Below are positions 1 to 10,469 of a stretch of DNA of 64,000 bases, in pieces (the stretch's first letter is position 1; each line of letters starts with the position of its first letter). A program made the position numbers and the translations under genes. The notes under the pieces are model-generated. The model saw only the letters and a list, made by a program, of their open reading frames with translations, did not search any database and was not told the DNA's origin. The stretch lies in NCBI GenBank assembly GCA_033060915.1, contig CM065378.1, forward strand, positions 38,938,501-39,002,500, read 5' to 3'. The DNA comes from Euryodendron excelsum (lineage: Eukaryota > Streptophyta > Magnoliopsida > Ericales > Pentaphylacaceae).

Positions 1-900
1 ATCACAGAAGAGGCACACAAGATTTTAACGTGAAAATTCTTGTAAAAAACAAATCATGGATCTAATCCAACACTAACCAAGCACTATATGCAAAAAAAAA
101 AAAAAAAAAACACAAAATTGCAAGAATGCCTTACAGTCTTCACACTTGTTGAATCTATAACTAGAATTTAAATCTACAACTCATACACTATCCAAATCTA
201 CGAACTTATTCTAGCAGCACTGGATTCTCCACCAAGTCCATGATGAAGGTTTATTGACTTGAATCGCCACAAGCCATTATCCACACTTGAAGAATGATGA
301 TAAAGATATCAAAAGACCCCGCAAAGCTTTTTTGAACTCTTCTTCAAGTTGAAGGAGCTCACAAATTCTCTAACTCTCGGTTGCAGATATTCTTTATAGC
401 TCAAGCTCCTCCTATAGTGATTGATTGAAGCTTGTATTTATAAAAAAAAAGTTTGCTTTAAGTGAGGGAAAATGGTTGGAAATGACATTCACAGAGCTCA
501 AGGACGGCTTTCAATTGATTGGCGACAATTTGACACACATTTCAAGGTCTAAAAAGGCAAAATAGAACAAAACTGACCTAACACACCGGTGCAAGTTCCA
601 AGTGAGCCTACCGATGAAGTACACTGGAAATCGAATTGTTGTAGTCTTCGAAAGCGAACTGGTGTGAGGTAGAAGAGAGCCGACAGGCAAGGTACACCGT
701 CTTGAGTTTCTTTGAAGCTTTAACAAGTGTGTCGGTGCACGCTACTGGCAAGATCACCCTTCATGACTCTCAATACTCAGTCCAATCACCTAATTCTAAC
801 CCAATTACAAGCATGTCTTCACACTCAAGCATCACACAAATTAAGAAGATAATTCCTTGTATTTTATGAGGCACAAAATAGGCCAATAATCCTAATATAT
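1..900 (-). mobile_element. possible LTR fragment, minus strand
   Basis: No coding capacity is seen. The segment looks like the promoter half of a plant LTR read on the minus strand: a TATA-like box (tatttata on plus, 435-442) is followed leftwards by a long untranslated stretch, and the left edge carries a motif (acaagattttaacgtg, about 17-32) that resembles sequence common in copia LTRs. No terminal TG/CA, primer site or second copy is visible, so family and borders are unknown. The rest, up to 1222, is AT-rich with nothing recognised. Confidence 0.3.
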
Positions 901-2569
901 TTTATCGAGTTTTTTTTTTTGTAAAAGTATAATATGTGAAATCTTTAATACGTATACCATATGATCAAACTTAAACAACTAAGTAATTTTCATTAGGTTG
1001 TAGATTTGGATGAAAAATGAAAGTTTTTATTTATTTATATGTATGTATGGATATTATATATGAATACTACGAGTATTTTACTAACTAGGATAATGAGTCA
1101 ATGACAGTTATTGTCATACAGTAATTTGATTTTTTGCAATTAATATAGAAGCAAACCTACTAGCTAAAAAACAAAAACAAAAACAAAACAAAATTAGTAG
1201 TAAAAGAATCAAGTTTTGATTCTGTCATGCCCCAGTTTTTGGGTCTAAGGTCCTTTCGGCTCGGAGACAAAAGCACGGAACTCTATCATTAGAACTCATC
1301 CTCTTAGGAGGACAAGTGCGACTAGCTTTGAATTAAAAATTGGTTTGATTAAGGGCTTTTTAAAAAAATAGGAGTCGCCACCTAACTTGATTAAAGTGAG
1401 TTAGGGCACCTAAAACTAAGTATTAATCCAAAAATTAAACTTAGGGTTTTTGGAAAGGATTTTTGAAAATTTCCTCAAAAGAGGGGTTTTAAGGAAATAA
1501 GTGGTTTGACAACCTTTGAAAAGATTTAAGCTCTTTTTAAAATAACTCCATTTTGGTCTTTCAAAAATAGAAATCTATGGTCTGGGGTTGGTTACGTGTA
1601 TGGAAGATATCCTAAGATCATCACCCTACCCCGCCCTTTCGGTACCTACATGTCTAATCACCCTTTGTTCACTCACTAGAATAATCGGTTACCATTGTCT
1701 ACTTAATATCCACTTTAGAGTTTTGAAAATGAGGTTTAGTCATCACCTTTCGGGTGAATGATGCATGATGCAAGTTTTGGAAGAAGTTTGAAAATGTGAG
1801 AGTTTTGAAGGAGTTTGAGATAAAAATTTGGGATTGATAAAAACTTTTGAAAAGGGAGTTGGAGTTGAAATAGAAATTATGACTGCATAATTTTAGGTTG
1901 CCTACGTATCTCATTTGGTGAGAATTAGGTCATTCATAGTTCGGGCAAGAACCCGATGAAAAATAGGCGCATTAGGGCCTTTGGAATATTTTGAAGATGC
2001 TTTAAGGTCTTTGGAAGGGTTAAAGACACTTTGTGGTCTTGAAAGCTTTGACTTGAAATTGGAGGTGGAATGTTTTGAAAATGTTTTCGGATTAACTCAA
2101 GGGGATTTTGGAAAATGCTTTGGAATGACTCAAAGGAGTTTTGAAAATGTTTTGAGATCTTGTTTCAAAGGTCTTGGATATAAAGTTTGGAAGTGTTGAA
2201 AAGTTTCTTGAAAGAGGTTTTTGAAAATACCTAAGGGCTTTGGAACCCTAACAAGGACATCATTGGCGGTTATTCTTGATATATCACCTTCCTTTCGAAT
2301 CCCTAACCATGGAAAGGATAGGGACACCTTAGGGTTGTGAGTTCTTGAAAACATTTTAGAGGAATACTTTGAACATAGACTGTGGGGGATTTGAAAGGGT
2401 TATGGAGTTGGTTTTTGAAATCTCAAGGGAGTAGGAGGTTTTGGAAAAATGGTTAATGAGCATAACTTTAAATAGAAGAGTCATTTAAAAAGGGGTCCAT
2501 AGGTTGGAACCTTGAAGTATACTAACCTAGGTTGGGTTGACCAATGGTGATGGGTGATCTAAGGTTAAC

Positions 2570-2815
2570 TAACTAGGGTTTGGTTAACCAAGGGTTAAAC
2601 AACTAGGGTCAAGTTAACCTAGGGTTAGATAATTAGGGTTAAGTTAACCAAGGGTTGAACAACTAGGGTCAAGTTAACCTAGGGTTGGATAACTAGGGTC
2701 AAGTTAATCTAGGGTTGAACAACTAGGATCAAATTAACCTAGGGTTGGATAACTAGGGTCAAGTTAACCTAGAGTTGGACGACTAGGGTCAAGTTAACCT
2801 AGGGTTAGATTGGAA
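2570..2815. repeat. 30-bp minisatellite within the Ogre LTR
   Basis: About eight imperfect head-to-tail copies of a 30-bp unit built from aactagggtcaagttaacct followed by agggttggat. The right LTR holds the same array at about 20590-20652 and 32250-32430, cut in two by the copia insertion and with a different number of units. Confidence 0.9.
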
Positions 2816-4219
2816 GATGGTTTGAAAGATGATTTTATGCACTTTTGAAAGGGGTTTTAGAAAACGAATCATGTTATGCAAAGGACTTTGGTTGACAACC
2901 TTTTTGAAGATCATTTCCATGAAAATTTTGACTCTAGCTAGAAGTGTAGTTTTTATGGTTGATGTTTGAAAACCATTCCAAGGAAGGTTTTCTTATGACC
3001 ATAATAACCATTATCTTGACAAGAGTATGGAATTCAAGAATCAACATGAAGATGACAACCTTTGAAATACCATTTTGAATGCAAAGATAGAGAGAATGAA
3101 TTTTTGAAATTCGTTTTTTGAGAAGGAGATTTTGAAAACCATTTTTAAAGGAAATCATTCCAACAAGTTAGGATTCCCATGGCCAATGTAAAAGGGAGAC
3201 CACTCAAGAGAGGGTTCCATGGGGCCATTCCAACCACTAATCTTGAAAGAATGGAAACCTTAGAAATCAAGGAGTTGAAACCATTTGTGTGCAAGAAATG
3301 AAAGAAAAGGGAACCATTCTAACAATTTAGGGCTCCTACAGCCAATGTAAAAGAGAGACCACTCAAGAGAGGGTTCCATGAGGCCATTCCAATCACTAAA
3401 CTTGAGAGAATAGAAACCTTAGCAATTAGAGAGTTTGAAAAACATTTTTATACAAGTTGGAAGGCAATGATGCAAAAGAGTAAGTTAAGGGTTAGTGGGA
3501 GATTTTCTAAGGCATGACTTTTAAGATTTCACCCTAAACTTCAAGAAACCAACTCTTGGAACCATTTTGAGAAGAATATTGAACTTGACAATAGCATGGA
3601 AATAAGAGTAATGCAACTTTTGTAGCACATAATTAGATACATGAAAATGAAGTCAAGCACACAAGACATGATCAAGTTAGCAAAATGCAAAGGGGGTCGT
3701 AAATACATACAAGGCTTTTAGGCTACACCACATAATCAAGGAGTTCCTAGGCCATACCATCTTAAAGTTGGTTAGTGAGAAATCCCTCTACACGATGGCT
3801 CCCACTAGCTTTCCTCTAGGCATGAACTAAGAGCCCTCTTGGCTCAAGCATGCAAGAAAGGGGGGTTGAAGATAGGGGTTAAAAATAGAGAATAGCCTAA
3901 GTAGGCTAGGAGGGAAAAGAGAATAGTGGAGGAAGACAAAAATGTAAAAGAGATGCCACCTTTTGCCTTTAATATGCTTGTAGTCGTCAATGGATGCCTT
4001 GGCTTGAACTTGAATGACTTCAAGAAGGCTTGAGGGGCTGGAAGGAGTGGTTTAATGGTGTATGAGGCTATGTAGGTGAAGTGTATGGGTTAAAGGGAGG
4101 TGGTATCCAGCCTAAGTGTTGGAGGGGTGGAATGTGTATGGAGATTCGAGGTTCTGGAGCAGTTTTAGTAGAGCTTCGTATCAATTTTCGGTGTTGGAAT
4201 ATGCAAAGGGGTGTGCTGG

Positions 4220-4227
4220 TATTTATA
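4220..4227 (-). promoter_or_regulatory. TATA box of the Ogre LTR promoter
   Basis: On the minus strand the sequence reads TATAAATA in a CG-richer setting, the form expected for an LTR core promoter driving transcription leftwards. Its position inside the 3' LTR implies a U3 of about 1.6 kb and a long R-U5. No transcript evidence is available. Confidence 0.55.
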
Positions 4228-4245
4228 GGCAATCTGGAAGAGGCC

Positions 4246-4268
4246 TGGCGCATGTCGCACATGCGCCA
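4246..4268. repeat. perfect 10-bp inverted repeat upstream of the LTR TATA box
   Basis: tggcgcatgt at 4246-4255 and acatgcgcca at 4259-4268 are exact reverse complements around a 3-nt loop. In the direction of element transcription this sits about 20-40 bp upstream of the TATA box. Related gcgcatgt/acatgcgc motifs recur near 4364, 6196-6230 and 6277-6286. Confidence 0.8.
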
Positions 4269-4570
4269 ATACTATTCTATTGCCAGAATGACATGTGGCA
4301 CTCATTGTACTGGTTAAATCTCAACGGTTGATCAAAATTTGGTCATTCTGATATAAATTTGGGCGCATGTAGTATACGCTCCGCCATTAGGAAGGTTCAT
4401 TTAAACTTTGCCTCGATAATTGAGCCAATTAGGAAGGTTTCAGGAGAAACGGTTGCACCCAGAAAGTTCTCCTGGGGCTTCTGGTGAACTTTCATGTTTT
4501 TTAGAAGTTCAAATGGTGTTCGGAAGTGTGAGATATCGTCTTGGGAAATGCGCTTAAAATGGCATCTTTG

Positions 4571-5008
4571 CGGAGCGTCTGTGATATGCTCCGTGGATGT
4601 TCGAAAGTAGTTGTTTTCGTGTCGCATGATCAAGGCCTTCGAGAAGCGATCTCTTCGATCGGACCGTATCGGTGGAAAGGACTCTGGAAGTACCTTCGGG
4701 AACTCCCTAATTCACATATTTCTCAAGTTGTTTGACGGTGCAACGCAATCAAGGAATCGGTGGAAAAATCAACCTAAGCGGAGCGTCTACAAGACGCTCT
4801 AGGGATTGCTGGAAGTTGTAGTTTTTGCAGCGTACGATGAAGGGCTTCAGGAAGCGATCTATCTGATCAAGCTGTATCGATGAAAAGATCTATGAACGAG
4901 CTTTCAGGAACTCTCTGATTTACGCATTTCTCAAGTCATTTGACGGTGTGTAATAACCAGGGAATTGGGAGAAGAGACAATTTAGGCGGAGCGTCTACGA
5001 GACGCTCC
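4571..5008. repeat. ~205-bp U3 repeats, each carrying a gagcgtct hairpin
   Basis: Two diverged units of about 205 bp lie head to tail. Each ends in a hairpin: 4781-4788/4792-4799 (8 bp) and 4988-4996/5000-5008 (9 bp, exact). A weaker hairpin (cggagc...gctccg) starts the region at 4571. The units share ttctcaagt and tttgacggtg blocks. They lie in U3, upstream of the TATA box. Confidence 0.75.
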
Positions 5009-5339
5009 AGGGAACTTTTATCCAGTCGTGGGTGTTTAGCGTCATAATGTCTTCCTTAGGTTAAACGGGGGTTCATGACGAGATTTGTCATTCAGTAACC
5101 TAGGACCGGTGTTGTTTTGGGCGCGTTCGGGCTGCCAGGGGCAAAATGGTCATTTCGACCAAGTTTGGTTGAGAATGGTCAGGAATGGTTCGGCATGTGT
5201 GGAATACGCCTAATAGTTTAATAATATTTTAGAAGGGTGGACTTATCGTTTTGAGAGATTTTGAGCTTTCTCAAAACGTGCTTGGAAGCCCAAAGGGCAG
5301 GTTTGGTCATTTTTTACCTAGTAGGGCTAGCAGGCACCA

Positions 5340-5700
5340 ATGTTGACCTAAGTGTTGGTTCTCGAGACCGGCCGGTCTCGGAAGACTACCTGTGCGGTGT
5401 TGGTCTCTAAGAACGCCTAGTCTTAGAGAGTTACTTGTTGGGTGGTGTTGGTTTTTGAGAATGCCCGGTTTCAGAAAGCTACCTGTGAGGGTGGTGTTAG
5501 TCTCCGAGAATGCCTGGTCCCGGAGAACTACCGAATGACGAACATTCTATATTGGCGGGCTAGCAAGCGCTAGAAGTGAACCGTCTAGAATTTGATAAGG
5601 TGTTGGTCCCCGAGATTGTCCGATTTCAGGAATCTACTTGGATGGTGTTGGTTTTCGAGACCGCTCGGTCCTGAAAGCTACCTAGAATGATGGTGCTTAT
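5340..5700. repeat. outer U3 repeats with palindromes
   Basis: Imperfect units of about 60-80 bp contain gttggtctc, gaga, cc(g/t)gtctcggaga and (g/c)tacctg blocks. The first contains an exact 18-nt palindrome at 5363-5380 centred on GGCC; the following units hold degenerate versions. The array lies close to the outer end of U3. Confidence 0.7.
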
Positions 5701-5852
5701 GGCTCTAGCGGGTCCTTGTGGGCCCGAGAAGCGACCAGTTGGCTGGATCAGAGATTGAATGGCTCATCTTGAGCTCGCATGTGCTGTGGTGTTTGAAAAC
5801 TGATCCCGGTCGAGCCAGAGATTGTTGAGCAGGAAAAAATGGGGTGCTTACA

Positions 5853-5866
5853 GCTGCCCCTCTTTT
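5853..5866 (-). other. polypurine tract of the Ogre-type element
   Basis: On the minus strand AAAAGAGGGGCAGC runs directly into the 3' LTR start TGTAAGCACC. This is the expected plus-strand primer site of the retroelement, and it fixes the inner border of the left LTR. Confidence 0.85.
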
Positions 5867-7260
5867 CTGTTTTTGCTCGTCAAAGGCAGAAAAATAACAA
5901 AGTAAGAATCTCTTTTTGGTCACGAGGCGATCGGAAGGACGGCATGTTGACAAGTTTCAAATGTTTTGGGACCCTCTGTGGGTCGCCTATTTGGAAGATT
6001 TCAAAATTTGAAAAGCTTTGCATTTTGATCGGGAATTGAGATGCTGGTTTGATACGGTTCGGTTCGGATCACTTGATCTTTGAAAATACATGTCGAAAGC
6101 TTGATTGTCGACCTCCGAAAAGCCTCAGAAACAAGTTCGGACTTTCGGAGACTTGAAAAATGATTTTGGCGAGAAGCTGAACGGTCGGGCGAATATGCTA
6201 CATGCGCGTGGTCCATTTTAACCCTGGCGCATGTAGCTCATGCACTGGTTCATGTTCTGTTTTGGCGTATCTGCTACATGCGCCAACCCGTGGGCAATTA
6301 AACTAGAACAGGTTCGCGTTTTCAGTATGTGCTTCATGTTTTGAGTTTGATCCGAAGGTTGCTCTGAAGGATTGTTGAGGGATTTTGATTGGGAATCATC
6401 AGAAGGGTGTTAGGAGACGTCGGGCACGTACCGGTTACCGTCGTTATCGTCGGATTCTCACCGGAAAGTTTGTTTTTTGCCAAAAACCTCAAAGGTTAGT
6501 TTTCGAAAGTTTGTCGATTTTGATGCGTTTGTCTCCGTTTTTTGCAAGTGATCAGTGTAATCCTACGTTTGAAGATGCTTAAAACACAATGATCGGATTG
6601 TTTTTCCGATTTGGTGGAGATTTGAGTGTGTTTTGGGTGATTCTGCATGTTTATGACAGTGGGTTTCCTACAAGATTCGAAAAATTGCCTCCACAAGCTT
6701 CGGTATTGCGCATTTGTGTGTATTTTTGCACTGGAAACCTTAAAAAAATGTGTAGGACAACCGTATGAAGTTTCGTAATTTTTTAAAAAATTTTAAATTT
6801 TTGAATTTTTGAAAACTGTGAAAAATAGAAAAAATTGAGGCAAATTAGAAAATGGATCCTATTGATGGTTGAAAAATCATAGAACATTTTTGAAAAATTT
6901 TGGTGACATGCTCGAATGTTCTAGGAATTTCTATGAAATTTTTGAAAATGTAAATGAAATCGAAAAATTTGAAAAGATCGAAAAACTGGTTTAAAAATTG
7001 CGTTTGAGAACGGGATGCGTGTTTTCAACAATGGGGTTGTTTTGGTTGATGGTTTGAGATGCTTCAGGCTGTGTTTGTGGTTTGTTGAATTTTAAAGTGG
7101 TGACTTTCTAAGGCGAAACTCTGCCGAAATTTTTGAAAATTTTAACTCTTTAACTTTAAAACATTTCGGTAAAGCAAATCTTTTGGGGAACGGGGCGTTT
7201 TAAAGGGAAAGCCCAAAGAAATTGCATTTTTAGAAAATTTTTAGGAGTAGGATTTCTTTT
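5867..7260. other. noncoding 3' region of the Ogre element
   Basis: No gene is visible. The stretch lies between the polypurine tract and the ~95-bp array. It contains several copies of gcgcatgt-type motifs also found in the LTR, and A/T-rich tracts with gaaaattttt words. Short open frames here show no recognisable protein similarity. Confidence 0.7.
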
Positions 7261-7299
7261 GAAGGAGAAAACCCTAAAAAATAGATTTTAGAAAAACTT

Positions 7300-8375
7300 T
7301 GAAAATGGGGCTTTTGAAGGAGAAAGCCCTGGAAACCGTTGAAAATTTTGAGATGAAACCTTTTGAGAGAAAAGTTTGAAAAACCGTTAGAAAACATTTA
7401 GAAGCAGGGTTTTTGAGGGGAAAGCCCGGGAAACTGGTTTGTAATTTTGAAATGAGACTTTTTGAGGAAAAAGCTCCGAAAAGCATTAGAAAACAATTAG
7501 AAACATGGCTTTTGAAGGAGAAAGTCCAAGAAACAGGTTTGAAGCTTTAAAACGAAACTTTTTTTTGAAAAAAATTTGGAAAACGGCTAGAAAACATTTA
7601 GACACAGGGCTTTTGAGGAAGAAAGCCTGAAAAACCGGTTTGGAATTTTGAAACGAGACTTTTTGAGGAAAAATTTCGAAAAACCGTTAGAAAACATTTA
7701 AAAACAGGGCTTTTAAGGGGAAAGCCCGAGAAACCAACTAGAAACCAAACTTGTTGAGGCAAAACCTTGAAAACTGTTGAAAATTTTGAAATGGGGCTTT
7801 TGAGGGAAAAGCCCCGAGAAACTGATTGAAATTTTGAGATGAAACTTTTTGAAGAAAAAGCTTGGAAAATCTTTAGAAATCTTTGAAACATGGCTTTTGT
7901 AGGAGAAAGCCTGTGAAACCGGAACCTTAGAGAATTTTTAGGAGCATGATTTTTGAAGGACAACCCTGAAAATCGATTTAGGAAAACTTTGGAGAGGGGC
8001 TTTTGAAGGAGAAAGCCCGGGAAACCAGTTTGAAGTTTAGAAACAAACTTTTTGAAGGGAAAGCTTGAAAAACCGTTGAAGACTTTGAAATAGGGCTTTT
8101 GAAGGGAAAGCCTAAGAAACCGGTGTGTGACTTAGAAACCAAACTTTTTGAGGGAAAAGCTTAAAAACTGTTGAAGAATTTGTAATAGGGCTTTTGAAGG
8201 GAAAGCTCGAGAAACTGGTGTGACTTAGAAACCAAACTTTTTGAGGGAACAGCTTGAAAACCGTTAAAGACTTTGAAACAGGGCTTTTGAAGGGAAAGCC
8301 TGAGAAACCGGTGTGTGACTTAGAAACCAAACTTTTTGGGGGGAAAACTTGAAAACCGTTGAAAATCTTAAAACA
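7300..8375. repeat. tandem array of ~95-bp units (about 11 copies)
   Basis: Units start with gggcttttgaaggg-like words followed by aaagcc, a gaaaccgg block, an aacttttt block and a gaaaaccgttgaaaa block. Starts fall near 7306, 7408, 7505, 7606, 7706, 7794, 7890, 7997, 8093, 8188 and 8281, giving spacings of about 88-107 bp. The last three or four units are the most alike, which suggests recent spread from the right end. Arrays in the 3' untranslated region of Ogre-type elements are known sources of satellite DNA. Confidence 0.88.
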
Positions 8376-8400
8376 GGGACAGATGGGGCCCTAGCCCCTC

Positions 8401-8480
8401 CCACTTTTTTTTCTTTCTCTTTCTTCTTTTTTTTTTTCTTTTCCTTTTTTTTTTTTTTTTTTTTTCTTTCTTTTTTTTGT
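8401..8480 (+). repeat. polypyrimidine tract between array and antisense ORF
   Basis: This is almost pure T with scattered C, followed by a TA-rich stretch and a splice-acceptor-like ctttcag at 8571-8577, one base before the ATG of the antisense ORF. It could be the 3' end of an intron of an antisense transcript, or slippage-prone sequence only. Confidence 0.6.
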
Positions 8481-8578
8481 TGTTGTTTTTTGTCTTTATA
8501 TATATACGTTGACACATTTATCTTTGTGCTTTTCATATATGGTACTAATCGATTTCTACGTGTCGTCATTCTTTCAGG

Positions 8579-10469
8579 ATGTCAAAGGTTGGGGGCGATG
8601 GTTCTGATAGGAGGCACCATGGGAAGGCACCACGGATAGAGCTAGAGGAGGGCAGCGGTAGCCAGGGTAGCTCGGCTAGGAGTGGTAGTAGGAGTAGTTT
8701 TACTACCTCAGGAGTGAGAGTTGACGAAGGTGTTGTGGTTATGTCTCAACTCCACGCTTGGTATGACGACTATTCCAAGGAAGAGTAGTAGATATTTTGC
8801 AGGGCCTTTGGGTATCTAGGATTGCTTCTTTCTGTGAGACTGGTGTCAAGCTTAGTTGGGGCCTCTGCAGCCTTCTGGTGCCCCAAGCTATGTTTATTTC
8901 GTTTTAGCGATTTTGAGATGACGCCGACCCCCCACGAGTATGGTCGTTTGCTGGGTTTGAGGAGTGGCCAGGAGGGTATTGTAGGACTAGCTTTCCCCGG
9001 GGCTTTATGTCCGTCATCTCCAGTCTGTTGGGACTTAGGCGCCAGGCTCTGGATTCAGCCCCTCATCTCGCTTTTCTGGCACTGGAGGTGGGCTTTTTGT
9101 TGGATCACTTTGAGTTTTCTACTGGTCAGACCACTCATCCTGGTGTTTGGCATACTTCTATGGAGTGGCCCATCGCCCGGGTGAATGCACTCGCCCTGAT
9201 CTTATTGAGTCTTCTGGTGTTTTCTCGAGGAGATGGTCGGGTAGATGGTAGACTCTGTTCTTTGTTGTTGTCGATCCACCGGGGATATTCTTATGCTCCG
9301 CTAGTGGTGGGCGAGACATATGTGAGCTTTTCCCAATTTCAAAGCAGGGAAGATCCTTTCTTTAGGGGGTCTCGGCCCCTTTTTCAGCTGTGGGCTCTCG
9401 AGCATTTGTTCATTCATTGCATTACCTGTCACATATGGTATCCAGAGGTTGATCCCATTTACGCTTTGGTGAGATCCCTGTAGGAGGTCATCGACGGTGT
9501 TGACTGCCCCGATTCCCATATGGCATGGACAACATTCCTTTAGACAAGGAGATCCGATTTGGTTCAGTGGTATGTGGGCTTATGTAATGTTGACTCATTG
9601 TGAGTACGGACTTCGGGTCAGGTTTTTATACCCTTGGTTGGCTTGAGGGGTGTTGTGCCCTTCTTTGGGATTCGAGTTCTACAACAGCTGGGTTGGACAC
9701 AGGATGTCCCGTACACCACCATGGCGACAGGGTATCTAGCTTATTTTGGCAACGAAGTGCCGAGAGATGTAGTGACTGAGTTGACAGGATTGTGGTAGAC
9801 TTTGGGGGCACATGACAGCTCGGATGGTCTGTTCTCTTTCATCCCAACTGCCACTATTGATTATGCTAGATGGTTTCAAGACTATGTTTTGGGGGATGCT
9901 GCAGTTAGGGATCCTCTCCCAGAGTTGCCCTTACCTCCGGTAGGGTATACTGATCTTTTGGCTATTGCTACCATTATGGCGAGGTGCCAACGGAGGCTTT
10001 ATCGTGCCTGTGTGAGCGAGTTGGAGACTCAGCTAGAGGCTAGCAGGGGTGAGTGAGTGATTTGGAGAGGCAGCTGGAGGTGGCTTCTAGGGCGAGGGAC
10101 TGCCTTTTGGCTGATGTTTCCTGGGACTTAGGCCCCCTCGGGGGTTCTGAGATGCTATTTCTTCAGTGGAGGCCGACCCACGGGACGAGTTTATAGCCCA
10201 GTTGAGGGATATGGTGCACACCCTTTCACAGGAGAAGGATTCCCTCCTTGATCGATGTCAATGCCATAGATTAAGCCAGTTATCGACTTCTTCTCTCGGG
10301 GCCTCTACAAGTGCTGGCCCTTCTGGAGGGGGATTGGTGATGCCGCCATTTAGCTAGGCTGGTCCTTTACTTGCTGGCTCTGATCCTGTGAGTCTTGCCA
10401 CTGGGGGCTCGAATGAGGACTCATCGGATGGGGACGTTGATCGCTATATCGTGGCCCCTTGCCCCTGAT
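8579..10469 (+). pseudogene. antisense extra ORF of the Ogre element (DUF7745-like), broken
   Basis: This coding remnant runs opposite to the retroelement, between integrase and the 3' LTR. It starts at ATG 8579 with a Ser/Gly/Arg-rich N-terminus. Two adjacent stops at 8786-8791 interrupt it, and the same frame then continues with AFWCP and FEMTPTPHEYGRLLGL, the signature I associate with the plant DUF7745/plant mobile domain-like family. A frameshift near 9000 leads to the stretch 9007-9480 (VNALALILLSL, PLFQLWALEHL). Further stops follow, then VGLRGVVPFFGIRVLQQLGW (about 9637-9696) and a C-terminal part at 9802-10056 with ARCQRRLYRACVSELETQLE, probably a coiled coil. Function is unknown. 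Extra ORFs, some antisense, are known in Tat elements. Naming the domain is from memory and was not searched. Confidence 0.7.

Larger units (their letters stand above)
1223..5852 (-). repeat. 3' LTR of the Ogre-type element, 4.63 kb
   Basis: The LTR begins TGTCATGCCCC and ends GCTTACA on the plus strand, giving TG...CA termini. Its right end abuts a polypurine tract. Positions 1223-3982 align nearly colinearly with 19241-20652 plus 32250-33602. The outer ~1.87 kb (3983-5852, U3) has no partner in the window because the right LTR is truncated. Inside are a 30-bp minisatellite, a minus-strand TATA box and hairpin-forming repeats. LTRs of this size are known in Ogre elements. Confidence 0.88.

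Noticed and set aside
2570..2815. Regular 30-bp repeats that could suggest a CRISPR-like array
   Set aside because: Units are head to tail without unique spacers, lie inside an LTR in both copies, and the context is a plant genome.
4068..4331. Overlapping open frames on both strands in the LTR
   Set aside because: They lie around the LTR TATA box and a hairpin; no family resemblance, and no counterpart can be compared because U3 is missing in the other LTR.
7274..8330. Minus-strand open frames with repeated KSPVSK-like text
   Set aside because: They are translations of the 95-bp tandem repeats; stops fall at different places in each unit.
8264..8639. Open frames on both strands through the T-rich tract
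   Set aside because: They arise from a homopolymer (Lys or Phe runs) and the end of the 95-bp array; no real protein.
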